From an uncultured Clostridia bacterium (lineage in GTDB: Bacteria; Bacillota; Clostridia; Oscillospirales; Acutalibacteraceae), in contig CAMHJC010000007.1 in assembly GCA_946185345.1 (NCBI GenBank), positions 1-41,983 on the forward strand: DNA of 41,983 nucleotides, read 5' to 3'. The notes under the pieces are model-generated. The model did no database searches. It was not told the DNA's origin and saw only the letters and a program-made list of their open reading frames with translations. The position numbers and the translations under genes are program-made. Shown here in pieces: positions 16,662-24,986 of the stretch (position 1 is its first letter; each line of letters begins with the position of its first letter).

Positions 16662-17468
16662 ATGAAAAGAAAAGCGCTTTGTTTTCTGATTGCGGCGGGA
16701 TTGCTAGTCAATCTGTGCGCATGCGCTCCCTTCAGGGCGATCATGGAAAAGGCAAATCGGGACAAAACTCCCGTGTCGTCGCAGACGGATGACTATATCG
16801 TATCGGAAATTGAGGATGACTACGAAACAGAGGACGGCGGTGAGGAAGACCATTATTCTGACGATCAGGTAATGGTGACCACTACCACCACCACCAATGC
16901 CTCCTCCAAGGTCAAGAATACGGATTTTGTGCGTGTCAGGGATTATATTCCCGACATCGAGGTGGAGATCAAATATGCCACGAAGTATAATATCACAGGC
17001 ATGGTGATATACGGATTTGACGATGCGTGGCTCAGATACGGCACTGTCAAGAAACTCAAAAAGGCGCAGGAAAAACTCAAAAAGAAGGGCTATTCCCTCA
17101 AAGTCTGGGATTCCTTCCGTCCGACCTACGCACAGTTCGATCTGTGGAACGCCTGCCCGGATCCCAGATATGTTTCCGATCCGAACAAAGGATTTTCGTC
17201 ACACTGCCGCGGCAACGCGGTGGACGTCACATTGGTGGATGAGGACGGCTGGGAAGTCGACATGCCGACAGGATTCGACGACTTTACGGCTCTTGCCGAC
17301 AGGGATTACTCTGACGTCAAGAATAAGGAAGCCGCCGCCAACGCAAAGCTTCTGGAAAAAACCATGAAGGAATGCGGCTTCAAAGGCTATTCGGCGCAGT
17401 GGTGGCTGTATATTGACACGGTAAAGTATGACGTTGACAAGAATTTCGATCCGGCAGATTTTGATTAA
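16662..17468 (+). CDS. VanX-like D-Ala-D-Ala dipeptidase paralogue, catalytically degenerate lipoprotein
   Basis: A 268-residue protein with a lipoprotein signal (MKRKALCFLIAAGLLVNLCA then Cys). An acidic, Thr-rich linker leads into a peptidase M15D (VanX) domain, residues ~90-262. It keeps the substrate Arg (DSFRP) and the first zinc motif SSHCRGNAVD, with His and Asp ligands. In VanX the second motif is E-x-x-H, supplying catalytic Glu and the third zinc ligand; here it reads QWWL (residues ~246-249), so both are lost. The intact paralogue downstream has EWWH. The domain frame is undisturbed, so this looks like a protein retained for binding rather than a decaying gene. AGGAGG precedes the start, 21 bases after the HAD gene. 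Confidence 0.87.
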   Translation: MKRKALCFLIAAGLLVNLCACAPFRAIMEKANRDKTPVSSQTDDYIVSEIEDDYETEDGGEEDHYSDDQVMVTTTTTTNASSKVKNTDFVRVRDYIPDIEVEIKYATKYNITGMVIYGFDDAWLRYGTVKKLKKAQEKLKKKGYSLKVWDSFRPTYAQFDLWNACPDPRYVSDPNKGFSSHCRGNAVDVTLVDEDGWEVDMPTGFDDFTALADRDYSDVKNKEAAANAKLLEKTMKECGFKGYSAQWWLYIDTVKYDVDKNFDPADFD

Positions 17469-17507
17469 CTGTCCGCATCGAATCATACCATAAGCAAAAG
17501 ATAATCA

Positions 17508-18347
17508 ATGACAATGAATTATTATTCAAAAAGAGACAACAGCGATTACGTACGGCTGATTCTTGCGCTGGTTTTTCTGGCAGTGTCAGTCCTGATCATG
17601 ACGGCTGCCGTTGTGCTGATCATCTCAAGAAATCAGCCTTCGGGCAAAAGCAGGGTGGTCTCTTCGTCCGAAATGACGGTCAGCCGCACGGACAGTTCAC
17701 CGGGGCATTCTGCCGGATCGGGCACGACAGGAAATAAAGCGGATTGGCCCGAAAAGACCGTCCCGACCACTGCGACGAATCTCCCTGCCCCCGAAAACAG
17801 CGATTTTGTGCGTGTCAGGGATTATATTCCGGACATCGAGGTGGAGATCATCTACGCAACCGACCGGAATTTCACCGGACAGGTCATTTACGGCTTCGAT
17901 GACGCCTGGCTGCGGTACGGTACGGTGAAAAAGCTTGCCAAAGCGCAGGAGAAGCTAAAGACCAAAGGAGTACGCCTCAAAATCTGGGACGCCTTCCGTC
18001 CGACAAGCGCCCAGTTCCGACTCTGGGAGATATGTCCGGATCCGAGATATGTTTCCGATCCGAACAAAGGCTTTTCCTCTCACAGCAGAGGCAATACGGT
18101 TGACGTCACACTGGTCGGGAAGGATTCCGCCGAATTGACCATGCCGACGGGATTTGACGATTTTTCTGCGCTTGCCGACCGGGATTATTCCGACGTCAGG
18201 GACAAAGAGGCCGTTTCCAACGCAAGACTGCTGGAGAATACCATGAAGCAATGCGGCTTCAAGCCGTATTCGGGCGAATGGTGGCATTTTTCCGACAGTG
18301 TGAAATACGACGTTGCGAAGGAGTTTAACCCTGCATCACAGCATTGA
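17508..18347 (+). CDS. Membrane-anchored D-alanyl-D-alanine dipeptidase (VanX family, M15D)
   Basis: A 279-residue protein. A single N-terminal TM helix (~14-40) and a Ser/Thr/Pro linker place the catalytic domain outside the membrane. The VanX motifs are complete: DAFRP, SSHSRGNTVD (zinc His192 and Asp199) and EWWH (Glu257, His260). The enzyme should cleave D-Ala-D-Ala dipeptide or similar wall fragments. Being extracytoplasmic and outside a vanHA cluster, it points to wall turnover rather than vancomycin resistance. It is a tandem duplicate of the preceding gene, with long DNA identity around 16922-16972/17802-17850, but a different membrane anchor. The upstream ribosome site is poor; ATG 17514 is an alternative. 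Confidence 0.88.
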   Translation: MTMNYYSKRDNSDYVRLILALVFLAVSVLIMTAAVVLIISRNQPSGKSRVVSSSEMTVSRTDSSPGHSAGSGTTGNKADWPEKTVPTTATNLPAPENSDFVRVRDYIPDIEVEIIYATDRNFTGQVIYGFDDAWLRYGTVKKLAKAQEKLKTKGVRLKIWDAFRPTSAQFRLWEICPDPRYVSDPNKGFSSHSRGNTVDVTLVGKDSAELTMPTGFDDFSALADRDYSDVRDKEAVSNARLLENTMKQCGFKPYSGEWWHFSDSVKYDVAKEFNPASQH

Positions 18348-18366
18348 CCGGGAGGAAAGCATTTTG

Positions 18367-19371
18367 ATGAAAAACGCGAGTCTGTGCTACATCGAGCGAA
18401 GCGGCAGCTATCTGATGCTGCTTCGGAACAAGAAGAAAAACGACCCGAATGAGGGAAAATGGATCGGCGTCGGCGGCAAGCTCGAACCGGGTGAAAGTCC
18501 GGAAGAATGTGCGCACCGTGAGATTCGGGAAGAAACCGGACTGACGGCCGGCAGTCTGATCCCGTACGGAAAGGTGTATTTCCACTCGGATGTGTGGGAA
18601 TCAGAGGTAATGCATCTCTTTCTTGTGACCGAATTTGAGGGTGAAGTGACCGACTGCGATGAGGGAGAGCTTCACTGGATTGACAGGCAGGCAGTTTCCG
18701 GGCTGCCGCTCTGGGACGGTGACAGAATATTCCTCCGGTATATGCTCTCCGGCAGAAGATTTGAGGAGATGACGCTGGATTACAGCGGAGACCGTCTCTG
18801 CCGCTGCGTTGTGGACGGAGCGGAGCAGGAGCTTCTGGACGTCTTCAATGAGGACGGCAGCCCGGCGGGAATGGTCGCCTCCCGTGATTATGTGCATTGG
18901 AAAGGGCTGTGGCATTCCACGGTTCACATCTGGATAGCCGGAAAGGACGGACAGGGTCAACCGGCGCTGCTGCTTCAGCTGCGTGCGGCCTGCAAGCGCC
19001 TCTACCCTTCGCACTGGGACATTTCTGCGGCCGGACACATTCCGGCTGGAGAAGGGGCGGCGGAAAGCGCGGTCCGTGAGATAGAGGAGGAACTCGGCAT
19101 TCAGGTGCTACCCGAAGAACTCGAATACCTTGACACGCTGAAGATGACCTATGACGATGACATTGACGAAGGGTACCACGACAGGGAGCATTGCCGGATC
19201 TATCTCCTGCGAAGGCAGGTCGATATTCCGGAGCTGACCCTGCAGGCATCCGAAGTGGAAAAGGTCATGTGGGTCGGATTGGATGAACTGATCCGTCAGG
19301 TGGAGAGCGGAAGCCTTCGCCACTGCCTTGAAACAATAGAGCTTGATATGCTCCGGAAGATTTTATACTGA
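18367..19371 (+). CDS. Double-Nudix protein: 8-oxo-dGTPase-like plus IDI/YfcD-like Nudix domains
   Basis: A 334-residue fusion of two Nudix hydrolase domains. The first (~1-150) has a full Nudix box (GKLEPGESPEECAHREIREE followed by TG) and resembles MutT/8-oxo-dGTP diphosphatases. The second (~165-330) begins VASRDYVHWKGLWHSTVHIW, like YfcD/isopentenyl-isomerase-type Nudix proteins, and has a second complete box (AAESAVREIEEELGI). Both should hydrolyse X-linked nucleoside diphosphates with Mg2+. The fusion is in one continuous frame. ATG 18367 is preceded by GGGAGG; TTG 18364 would have the better spacing. It starts 19 bases after the vanX-like stop, so it is probably in the same operon. Confidence 0.85.
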   Translation: MKNASLCYIERSGSYLMLLRNKKKNDPNEGKWIGVGGKLEPGESPEECAHREIREETGLTAGSLIPYGKVYFHSDVWESEVMHLFLVTEFEGEVTDCDEGELHWIDRQAVSGLPLWDGDRIFLRYMLSGRRFEEMTLDYSGDRLCRCVVDGAEQELLDVFNEDGSPAGMVASRDYVHWKGLWHSTVHIWIAGKDGQGQPALLLQLRAACKRLYPSHWDISAAGHIPAGEGAAESAVREIEEELGIQVLPEELEYLDTLKMTYDDDIDEGYHDREHCRIYLLRRQVDIPELTLQASEVEKVMWVGLDELIRQVESGSLRHCLETIELDMLRKILY

Positions 19372-19410
19372 TTCAGACGAAAGTCGGTATGATACTGAAT
19401 TGACAGCTGA

Positions 19411-19459
19411 CAGCCTGTTTTTGCCGGTTATTTCCGAATAACCGGCCGAAAACAGGCTG
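19411..19459. other. Large hairpin between the Nudix and azlC genes
   Basis: CAGCCTGTTTT and CCGGTTATT pair with AATAACCGG and AAAACAGGCTG around a very short loop, giving one of the most stable stems in the window. There is no T run after it on either strand. It could be an mRNA-processing or stabilising structure, or a leader element of azlCD. Confidence 0.6.
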
Positions 19460-19485
19460 CCTATCGGAAAGGAACAAATTTTTTA

Positions 19486-20199
19486 ATGAAATCTCCATTT
19501 GTAAGGGGCCTGCTGGACGGGGTTCCGATAGCGCTGGGATACCTTTCGGTGTCCTTCGGTTTCGGCATTTTGGCGGTGCGTTCGGGGCTTGCTTCACTGA
19601 CTGCGGTGATTATTTCGGCGGTCAATCTGACTTCCGCCGGACAGGCGGCGGGAATCGCCATTATTGCCGCCGGCGGTTCCTATCTTGAGATGGCGCTGAC
19701 GCAGCTTGTCATCAACCTTCGTTACGGGCTGATGTCCATTTCTCTCTCCCAGAAGCTGGACGATACTTTCAATACTCCGAGAAGGCTGCTCGTCGCTTAC
19801 GGAATAACCGACGAGATATTCGCAGTCGCTTCGGCTCAGAAGGGACTGCTCACCGCCAGATACATGTACGGCCTTATTTCCATATCCACGCTGGGCTGGT
19901 GCATGGGAACCTTTCTCGGAGCGTCGGCCGGAGCGCTGCTGCCAGCATCGCTGACCAACGCCATGGGAATTGTGCTTTACGCCATGTTCATCGCCATCGT
20001 GATTCCTCCGGCCAAAAAGAGCCGGGGCGTGCTGGCCGTGGCTGCTTCGGCGGCGCTGTGCAGCATGATATTCAGATATCTGGTGCCGCAGGTGACAAGC
20101 GGCTTTGCGATCATCCTAAGTGCCATCATTGCTTCTGTGGCCGGCGCTCTGATATTCCCTGTGGCAGGCGAAGGTGAACCGGAGGTGGAGAGCGTATGA
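19486..20199 (+). CDS. azlC: AzlC family branched-chain amino acid exporter, large subunit
   Basis: A 237-residue polytopic protein with the AzlC pattern: FVRGLLDGVPIALGYLSVSF at the start, then NLTSAGQAAG, LRYGLMSISLSQ and YGITDEIFAVA. With AzlD it forms an exporter of branched-chain amino acids (and analogues such as azaleucine) in the cell membrane. AAAGGA lies ~12 bases upstream. It overlaps the azlD start by four bases (ATGA). Confidence 0.92.
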   Translation: MKSPFVRGLLDGVPIALGYLSVSFGFGILAVRSGLASLTAVIISAVNLTSAGQAAGIAIIAAGGSYLEMALTQLVINLRYGLMSISLSQKLDDTFNTPRRLLVAYGITDEIFAVASAQKGLLTARYMYGLISISTLGWCMGTFLGASAGALLPASLTNAMGIVLYAMFIAIVIPPAKKSRGVLAVAASAALCSMIFRYLVPQVTSGFAIILSAIIASVAGALIFPVAGEGEPEVESV

Positions 20200-20507
20200 C
20201 CTTGGTGATTTATATAGCGGTGATGGCGGGTGTGACATATTTCATCAGAATGATTCCGTTTGCGGCCTTCCGCCGCCAGATCAAATCCCGCTTTTTCCGC
20301 AGTTTTCTGTATTATGTGCCGTTTGCGGTGCTCACGGCCATGACCGTTCCGGCGATCTTCTATTCCACCGGCAGTATGACCACAGCGGCATTCGGAACGG
20401 CAGTGGCGGTCGTGCTGGCGTATTTTGACATGCCGCTGATAGTGGTGGCGCTTGCCGCTTCGGCTGCCGCCTATGCGGCGGGGTTTGTTATTCCTTTTTT
20501 TGCGTGA
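20196..20507 (+). CDS. azlD: AzlD family branched-chain amino acid exporter, small subunit
   Basis: A 103-residue protein with four hydrophobic segments: TLVIYIAVMAGVTYFIRMIP at the start, then FFRSFLYYVPFAVLTAMT, the usual AzlD pattern. Its ATG overlaps the azlC stop, so synthesis of the two subunits should be coupled. Confidence 0.92.
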   Translation: MTLVIYIAVMAGVTYFIRMIPFAAFRRQIKSRFFRSFLYYVPFAVLTAMTVPAIFYSTGSMTTAAFGTAVAVVLAYFDMPLIVVALAASAAAYAAGFVIPFFA

Positions 20508-20581
20508 GTATTGTTCGCAGATAAACACTGGATTCTGCCGTCAGACGGCTGTAGTCAGAGAAGGGGATGTATCTTAACGAA

Positions 20582-21637
20582 ATGAGCAGGGTAATGATTG
20601 CAATGAGCGGAGGAGTGGACAGCTCCGTTGCGGCCTTGCTGGCGATCAGCCGGGGCTATGAGGCGGTCGGCGCAACAATGAGGCTGTTCGATCAGGAAAG
20701 CAGGGAAGACAATGACATCAGGGACGCGAAAAGCGTTTGCGAGCGTCTGGGGATAGAGCATCATGTGCTGGAAATGCAGGAGGAATTTGACCGTGAGGTA
20801 ATGCGCCGCTTTGCGGACACTTACCTGAGCGGAGAAACGCCGAATCCCTGCATCATCTGCAACAAAACTATCAAATTCGGCGGATTGCTCAACCGAGCGC
20901 ATGAAATGGGCTGCGGACGGATCGTCACGGGACATTACGCTTCGGTGAGATACGATGATGGCTCCGGCCGCTGGCAGCTTTGCAAGGCGAAAGATCACTC
21001 CAAGGATCAGACCTATTTCCTCTATATGCTGAGTCAGGAGCAGCTTGCGGGAATTCTGCTTCCAGTGGGAGAGCTTACCAAAACGGAAGTGCGTGAGATA
21101 GCCGAGTCCAATCAATTTGTCACCTCACGCAAGCACGACAGCCAGGACATCTGCTTTGTGCCGGACGGGGATTATGTCGGATTTCTGGAGCGGTACTGCG
21201 GAGAGTCCTTTCCTGAAGGGGATTTTCTGGATCTCAGCGGCAATGTAATCGGCCGGCACAGGGGCGCCGTTCGCTATACAATAGGGCAGCGCAAAGGCCT
21301 TGGCATGGGATTTAACAGACCGATGTACGTCTGCCGAAAGGATATGACTGCCAATACCGTCACATTGGGGGACAACAGCGACCTGTTCAGCAGGCGCGTG
21401 ACTGCCCGGGACATCAATATGATCGCTCTTCCTCAGATCGACAGACCGATCCGTGTCAGGGCAAAGGTACGCTATTCGCAGCGTGAGGAATGGGCTGTAC
21501 TCGAACAGACCGGCGAGAATGAAATAACACTGGAATTCGACAGTCCTCAGCGTGCGGTTGCTCCGGGACAGGCAGCTGTCTGCTATGACGGAGACTGCGT
21601 GATCTGCGGCGGCAGAATTGTCTCCGGAAGTCATTGA
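20582..21637 (+). CDS. mnmA: tRNA-specific 2-thiouridylase MnmA
   Basis: A 351-residue cytosolic enzyme that makes 2-thiouridine at wobble U34 of tRNAs for Lys, Glu and Gln. The PP-loop is MSGGVDSS at residues ~8-15. The family's two sulphur-handling cysteines are present in NPCIICNKTIKFG and SQDICFV. GHYA, KDQTYFLYML and YTIGQRKGLG are further family blocks. Length is normal. ATG 20582 gives the canonical start (SRVMIAMSGG). ATG 20567 is only two bases from the AGAAGGGG site, so the start is slightly uncertain. Confidence 0.95.
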   Translation: MSRVMIAMSGGVDSSVAALLAISRGYEAVGATMRLFDQESREDNDIRDAKSVCERLGIEHHVLEMQEEFDREVMRRFADTYLSGETPNPCIICNKTIKFGGLLNRAHEMGCGRIVTGHYASVRYDDGSGRWQLCKAKDHSKDQTYFLYMLSQEQLAGILLPVGELTKTEVREIAESNQFVTSRKHDSQDICFVPDGDYVGFLERYCGESFPEGDFLDLSGNVIGRHRGAVRYTIGQRKGLGMGFNRPMYVCRKDMTANTVTLGDNSDLFSRRVTARDINMIALPQIDRPIRVRAKVRYSQREEWAVLEQTGENEITLEFDSPQRAVAPGQAAVCYDGDCVICGGRIVSGSH

Positions 21638-21672
21638 CGGGATAAATTTTACATTATGATGCATTAATTATT

Positions 21673-21699
21673 TACAGATCAGGTATATTATTATCTGTA
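21673..21699. promoter_or_regulatory. Inverted repeat upstream of the solute-binding protein gene
   Basis: TACAGAT (21673-21679) and ATCTGTA (21693-21699) form a perfect 7-bp inverted repeat separated by 13 bases, in the AT-rich gap before the lipoprotein gene. It could be a regulator site; no regulator is adjacent. Confidence 0.35.
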
Positions 21700-21730
21700 G
21701 AATTTTACTTGAAGGGAATGAACTGCGTAT

Positions 21731-23080
21731 ATGTTGCGAAGGAGCCTGCTCAGGACGGTTTCACTGATGATTGTCTGCGCCACGGTGGCGATTCATCTCA
21801 CGGCGTGCGGCAAAGACAGCAAAAAAGACGTTCCGACCGTCAACCTGAGGATCATGTCCTGGAACGAAGACTTCCGTGAGCTGATGGAGACCTATTTTAT
21901 ACCGCATCACCGGGAACTGATGGAAAACGTGGAGATCGAATGGATCACCGATGAAATCAACAGCTACCGCGGCAGCGTTCAGAAGCGGCTGGCGGAAGGC
22001 GAGAGCATTGATCTTTTCCTGGGCGATCATAATATGGCTCCGTTTTTCGCGGCGGATGAGCATGTCGCCCGCCTTTCTCAGATCGGAATAACAGAGGAGG
22101 AGCTGAATAATCAGTATCATTTCGCAAGGATACTCGGTTCGGACGTTGACGGACAGCAGAAGGGATCGGCCATGGACTGCGAACCGGGGGTGCTTTTGTA
22201 CCGTGCGGATTACGCGGAGAAATATCTCGGCATTACACATCAGGAGGAAATGCAGGAAAAACTGTCCTCATGGGATTCTTTCATTGCGGTTGCCGGTACG
22301 CTCAACGAACAGTCGGACGGCAAGGTGAAAATGCTTTCCAGCAGCGCCGAACTGTGGAAATCGGTGGATTGCGCCATGTCCGGGCTGTGGCTTTCGGAAG
22401 GCAGGCTTTCGGTGTCGGATGACACCATCGCCCATTGGCTGACGATCGTGAGGTCACTGGAATCGGTGAAGGCATTTGCCGGAGTCAAAACACTTGATGA
22501 CGACTGGTACAGCCTGATTGACAGCGGCGTTTTCTGCTTTTACGCGGCGCCATGGCTTTGCAAGAGCAGTTCCGCTTCATCCGCCGACATCACCACCATC
22601 TTTTCGTCTGCCAGACGAAGCGGTGCGTCGTTCGGCAAATTCAAGACTTCCCTCGCACCGGACGGATTTGTCTATGGCGGCAACTGGCTCTATTGCGGAC
22701 AGAATAGCGCACACAAGGACATTGTGGCGGAGATCATCCGCTCATTTACCTGCGAAGCGGACTTTATGAAGCTGATCGCCCTGGCCGAGATGAAGTATGT
22801 CAACAACAGTAAGGTGTGCGATGAGCTGTCCACCATGAAAATTCCCAATCCCCTGTTTGACGGGCTGGACGCCTTTTCGGTGTACAATTCCGCCGCCCGT
22901 GGGCTGGAATTCTCCGCTCCGACGGTTTATGACGCCTCTGTCAGCCAGCTGCTTTACGGTCAGTCAAAGGCCTACAGCAAAGGCGAGATCAGGCTGAGCG
23001 AAGCCTCCTATAATTTCCGCTTGAATGTATGGAAAAAGCACGAGGAAATCACTTCGGAGCCGCAGAAGAACATGTATTAA
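21731..23080 (+). CDS. Extracellular solute-binding lipoprotein (ABC family 1-like)
   Basis: A 449-residue lipoprotein with hydrophobic signal LMIVCATVAIHLTA and lipobox Cys at ~26. The mature part follows the periplasmic-binding-protein type II pattern: NLRIMSWNEDFRELMETYFI at the start, a middle ESIDLFLGDHN, then GVLLYRADYAEKYLGI and a SWDSFIAVAGTL hinge-type segment. Such proteins deliver sugars or oligosaccharides to ABC permeases, but no permease or ATPase gene is nearby. It may work with permeases elsewhere or act as a sensor. AAGGGAA lies upstream at a rather long spacing. Confidence 0.78.
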   Translation: MLRRSLLRTVSLMIVCATVAIHLTACGKDSKKDVPTVNLRIMSWNEDFRELMETYFIPHHRELMENVEIEWITDEINSYRGSVQKRLAEGESIDLFLGDHNMAPFFAADEHVARLSQIGITEEELNNQYHFARILGSDVDGQQKGSAMDCEPGVLLYRADYAEKYLGITHQEEMQEKLSSWDSFIAVAGTLNEQSDGKVKMLSSSAELWKSVDCAMSGLWLSEGRLSVSDDTIAHWLTIVRSLESVKAFAGVKTLDDDWYSLIDSGVFCFYAAPWLCKSSSASSADITTIFSSARRSGASFGKFKTSLAPDGFVYGGNWLYCGQNSAHKDIVAEIIRSFTCEADFMKLIALAEMKYVNNSKVCDELSTMKIPNPLFDGLDAFSVYNSAARGLEFSAPTVYDASVSQLLYGQSKAYSKGEIRLSEASYNFRLNVWKKHEEITSEPQKNMY

Positions 23081-23146
23081 GTGTGACAAATGTGTTAAAA
23101 AATCATTTCAATGTGGCTGAGTGAGGTTACAGAGCATTAATAATCT

Positions 23147-23175
23147 TTGACAATTCAGGAAATATGTGTTAGAAT
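23147..23175 (+). promoter_or_regulatory. Near-consensus promoter of the PASTA pseudokinase gene
   Basis: Perfect -35 TTGACA (23147-23152), 17-base spacer, -10 TAGAAT (23170-23175). The predicted leader is ~50 bases. The gene therefore has its own promoter. Confidence 0.85.
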
Positions 23176-23232
23176 GTATTTGATTAAAAAGAAAATGTCA
23201 GCAATCAGGACTGATTCAAAGGAGAGATTTCA

Positions 23233-24969
23233 ATGGAATTCAAGGGTTTGTGCCTTGGCTGCATGAGTAATAAGGGCAGCGCCATAGAGTGTCCGAAGTG
23301 CGGCTATGTAGAAGGGACGCCTCAGGTTCTGCCATATCTTGAACCCGGAACGCTTCTCAAAGAGAGATATATTGTGGGCAGACATCTCAACGCAAACGGC
23401 GAGGGAGTTACCTATATCGGTTATGATATGACAACCAATAAAAAAATTACGATAAGGGAATATCTGCCTAAAACACTTTGCTCCAGAGTCAAGGACGATG
23501 ACAATATCATCATTGCTCCGGGCAACAAACTGGTCTATCAGGACTACCTTCAGGACTTTATGGAGATAGGCAGAGCGCTTGCCAAGCTTTCCAGCCTGCC
23601 TTCAATTGTGCCGGTCATCGACATGTTTGAGGCCAATAAAACAGCCTATACCGTTTACGAATACGTTGACGGCAAGCCGCTCGATGAGATTATCAAGCGC
23701 GCACGCCGTTTCACATGGGAAGAAGCCAGACCGCTTTTCCTGCCGCTGATATCTACCGTCAATTCGGCTCATGCCATCGGACTGGTGCATTTCGGCATTT
23801 GTCCGGAGAACATCATCATGACCCGCAGCGGCACGCTGAAGCTTCAGGGATTCGGCAGTCCGGACGCTCATCTTGCCGAAACCGAGTTGACCGCTGAGTT
23901 CTACGACGGATTCAGCGCCATTGAGCAGTATTCGCTCGAAGGCAAAAAAGGCAAATGGACCGATGTTTATGCCATGAGCTCGGTCATCTTCTATGCGCTT
24001 ACCGGCAAAAGGCCTCCGGATGCGGTTTCCCGTTCCTATGAGCCTCGCCTGAATATGCCTTCCGAAGTGGCCCAGAATATTCCCACTCATGTGGTCACGG
24101 CTCTTGCGGGCGGACTTCAGGTCAATATCGAAACACGTACCCATTCAATGGAAGAACTCAAGAATCAGCTCAGCAATCCGGTTCCCCGCAAGCCTGAACC
24201 GGCAAAGCCTGCTCCGGCTCCTTCCGCTCCCAATTACGGCGGAGAAAGATTCGTTGACGAGCCTGCCTACCGTGAACCTCCTGTGCGGGTCGCACCTCCG
24301 GCGGCGTCGGCTCAGATGAACCGTCCTGTCCGTGATTACGAACCGGATGACGACGAACCCGAGATTTCTCCCTACAAATACGGCATTATTTCGGGTCTTA
24401 TCGGATTTGTGGTGCTGGGTGTTATTGCGCTGATTTTCATCAATCTCGTGGTTCTGCCCATGATGAACAAAAACAAGGCGGATGATGAGGAAGACACGTC
24501 TTCGGCTTATGTTTCGTCACAGGACGAAAACATCAGTTCCGAGCCGAAGGTGCTCTACCGGGTTCCCAATCTGGTCAATAAAAAATGGAGCAACGTGGAC
24601 GGCAATACGAAATACAGCAATTTCTACATTCGTCTGATAGATGAAGTCTATGACGAGAATTACGAAGAAGGAAAGATTATTTCCCAGACAGTGGAAGCCG
24701 GATCGACCGTTGAACTCAATACACCCATCGGCGTGGTTGTCAGCAAAGGCTCCAAGATGCGCACTGTGCCGAACATTATCGGCATGAATGTCTCCGATGC
24801 GTCAAAGGAGCTGGAAAAAGCAGGTCTTGCGCTGGGCGATCAGGCCGAAGAATACAGCGACAGCTATGCAATGGGCAAAATCATCAGACTCAACGGCATA
24901 GAAGTCGGACAGAAAATCCAGGCGGGCAGCATGATCAATGTTGTTGTCAGTCTGGGTGAGGAAGAATAA
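23233..24969 (+). CDS. Zinc-ribbon / protein-kinase-fold / PASTA membrane protein, predicted pseudokinase
   Basis: A 578-residue protein. A zinc ribbon (C7, C10, C20, C23) precedes a Ser/Thr kinase fold (~38-315). A Pro-rich linker, one TM helix (~385-409) and two PASTA repeats (~441-506 and 509-576; RVPNLV, TVPNIIGM) follow. The fold is recognisable (VTYIGYD, YEYVDGKPLDE, GFSAIEQY, WTDVYAMSSVIFYALTGKRP), but the catalytic residues are changed: VAIK-type Lys is Arg75 (ITIREYLP), HRD is HFG (186-188) and DFG is GFG (206-208). The catalytic-loop Asn193 remains. Active relatives phosphorylate division and wall proteins and sense muropeptides through PASTA; this one should sense or scaffold instead. 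AAAGGAGA precedes the start. Confidence 0.93.
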   Translation: MEFKGLCLGCMSNKGSAIECPKCGYVEGTPQVLPYLEPGTLLKERYIVGRHLNANGEGVTYIGYDMTTNKKITIREYLPKTLCSRVKDDDNIIIAPGNKLVYQDYLQDFMEIGRALAKLSSLPSIVPVIDMFEANKTAYTVYEYVDGKPLDEIIKRARRFTWEEARPLFLPLISTVNSAHAIGLVHFGICPENIIMTRSGTLKLQGFGSPDAHLAETELTAEFYDGFSAIEQYSLEGKKGKWTDVYAMSSVIFYALTGKRPPDAVSRSYEPRLNMPSEVAQNIPTHVVTALAGGLQVNIETRTHSMEELKNQLSNPVPRKPEPAKPAPAPSAPNYGGERFVDEPAYREPPVRVAPPAASAQMNRPVRDYEPDDDEPEISPYKYGIISGLIGFVVLGVIALIFINLVVLPMMNKNKADDEEDTSSAYVSSQDENISSEPKVLYRVPNLVNKKWSNVDGNTKYSNFYIRLIDEVYDENYEEGKIISQTVEAGSTVELNTPIGVVVSKGSKMRTVPNIIGMNVSDASKELEKAGLALGDQAEEYSDSYAMGKIIRLNGIEVGQKIQAGSMINVVVSLGEEE

Positions 24970-24986
24970 TCCCCTATCATATTTGC

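Noticed and set aside
17508-18347. vanX as part of a vancomycin resistance cluster
   Set aside because: No vanH, vanA-type ligase or VanRS genes are nearby, and the protein is predicted to be extracytoplasmic, unlike cytosolic VanX.
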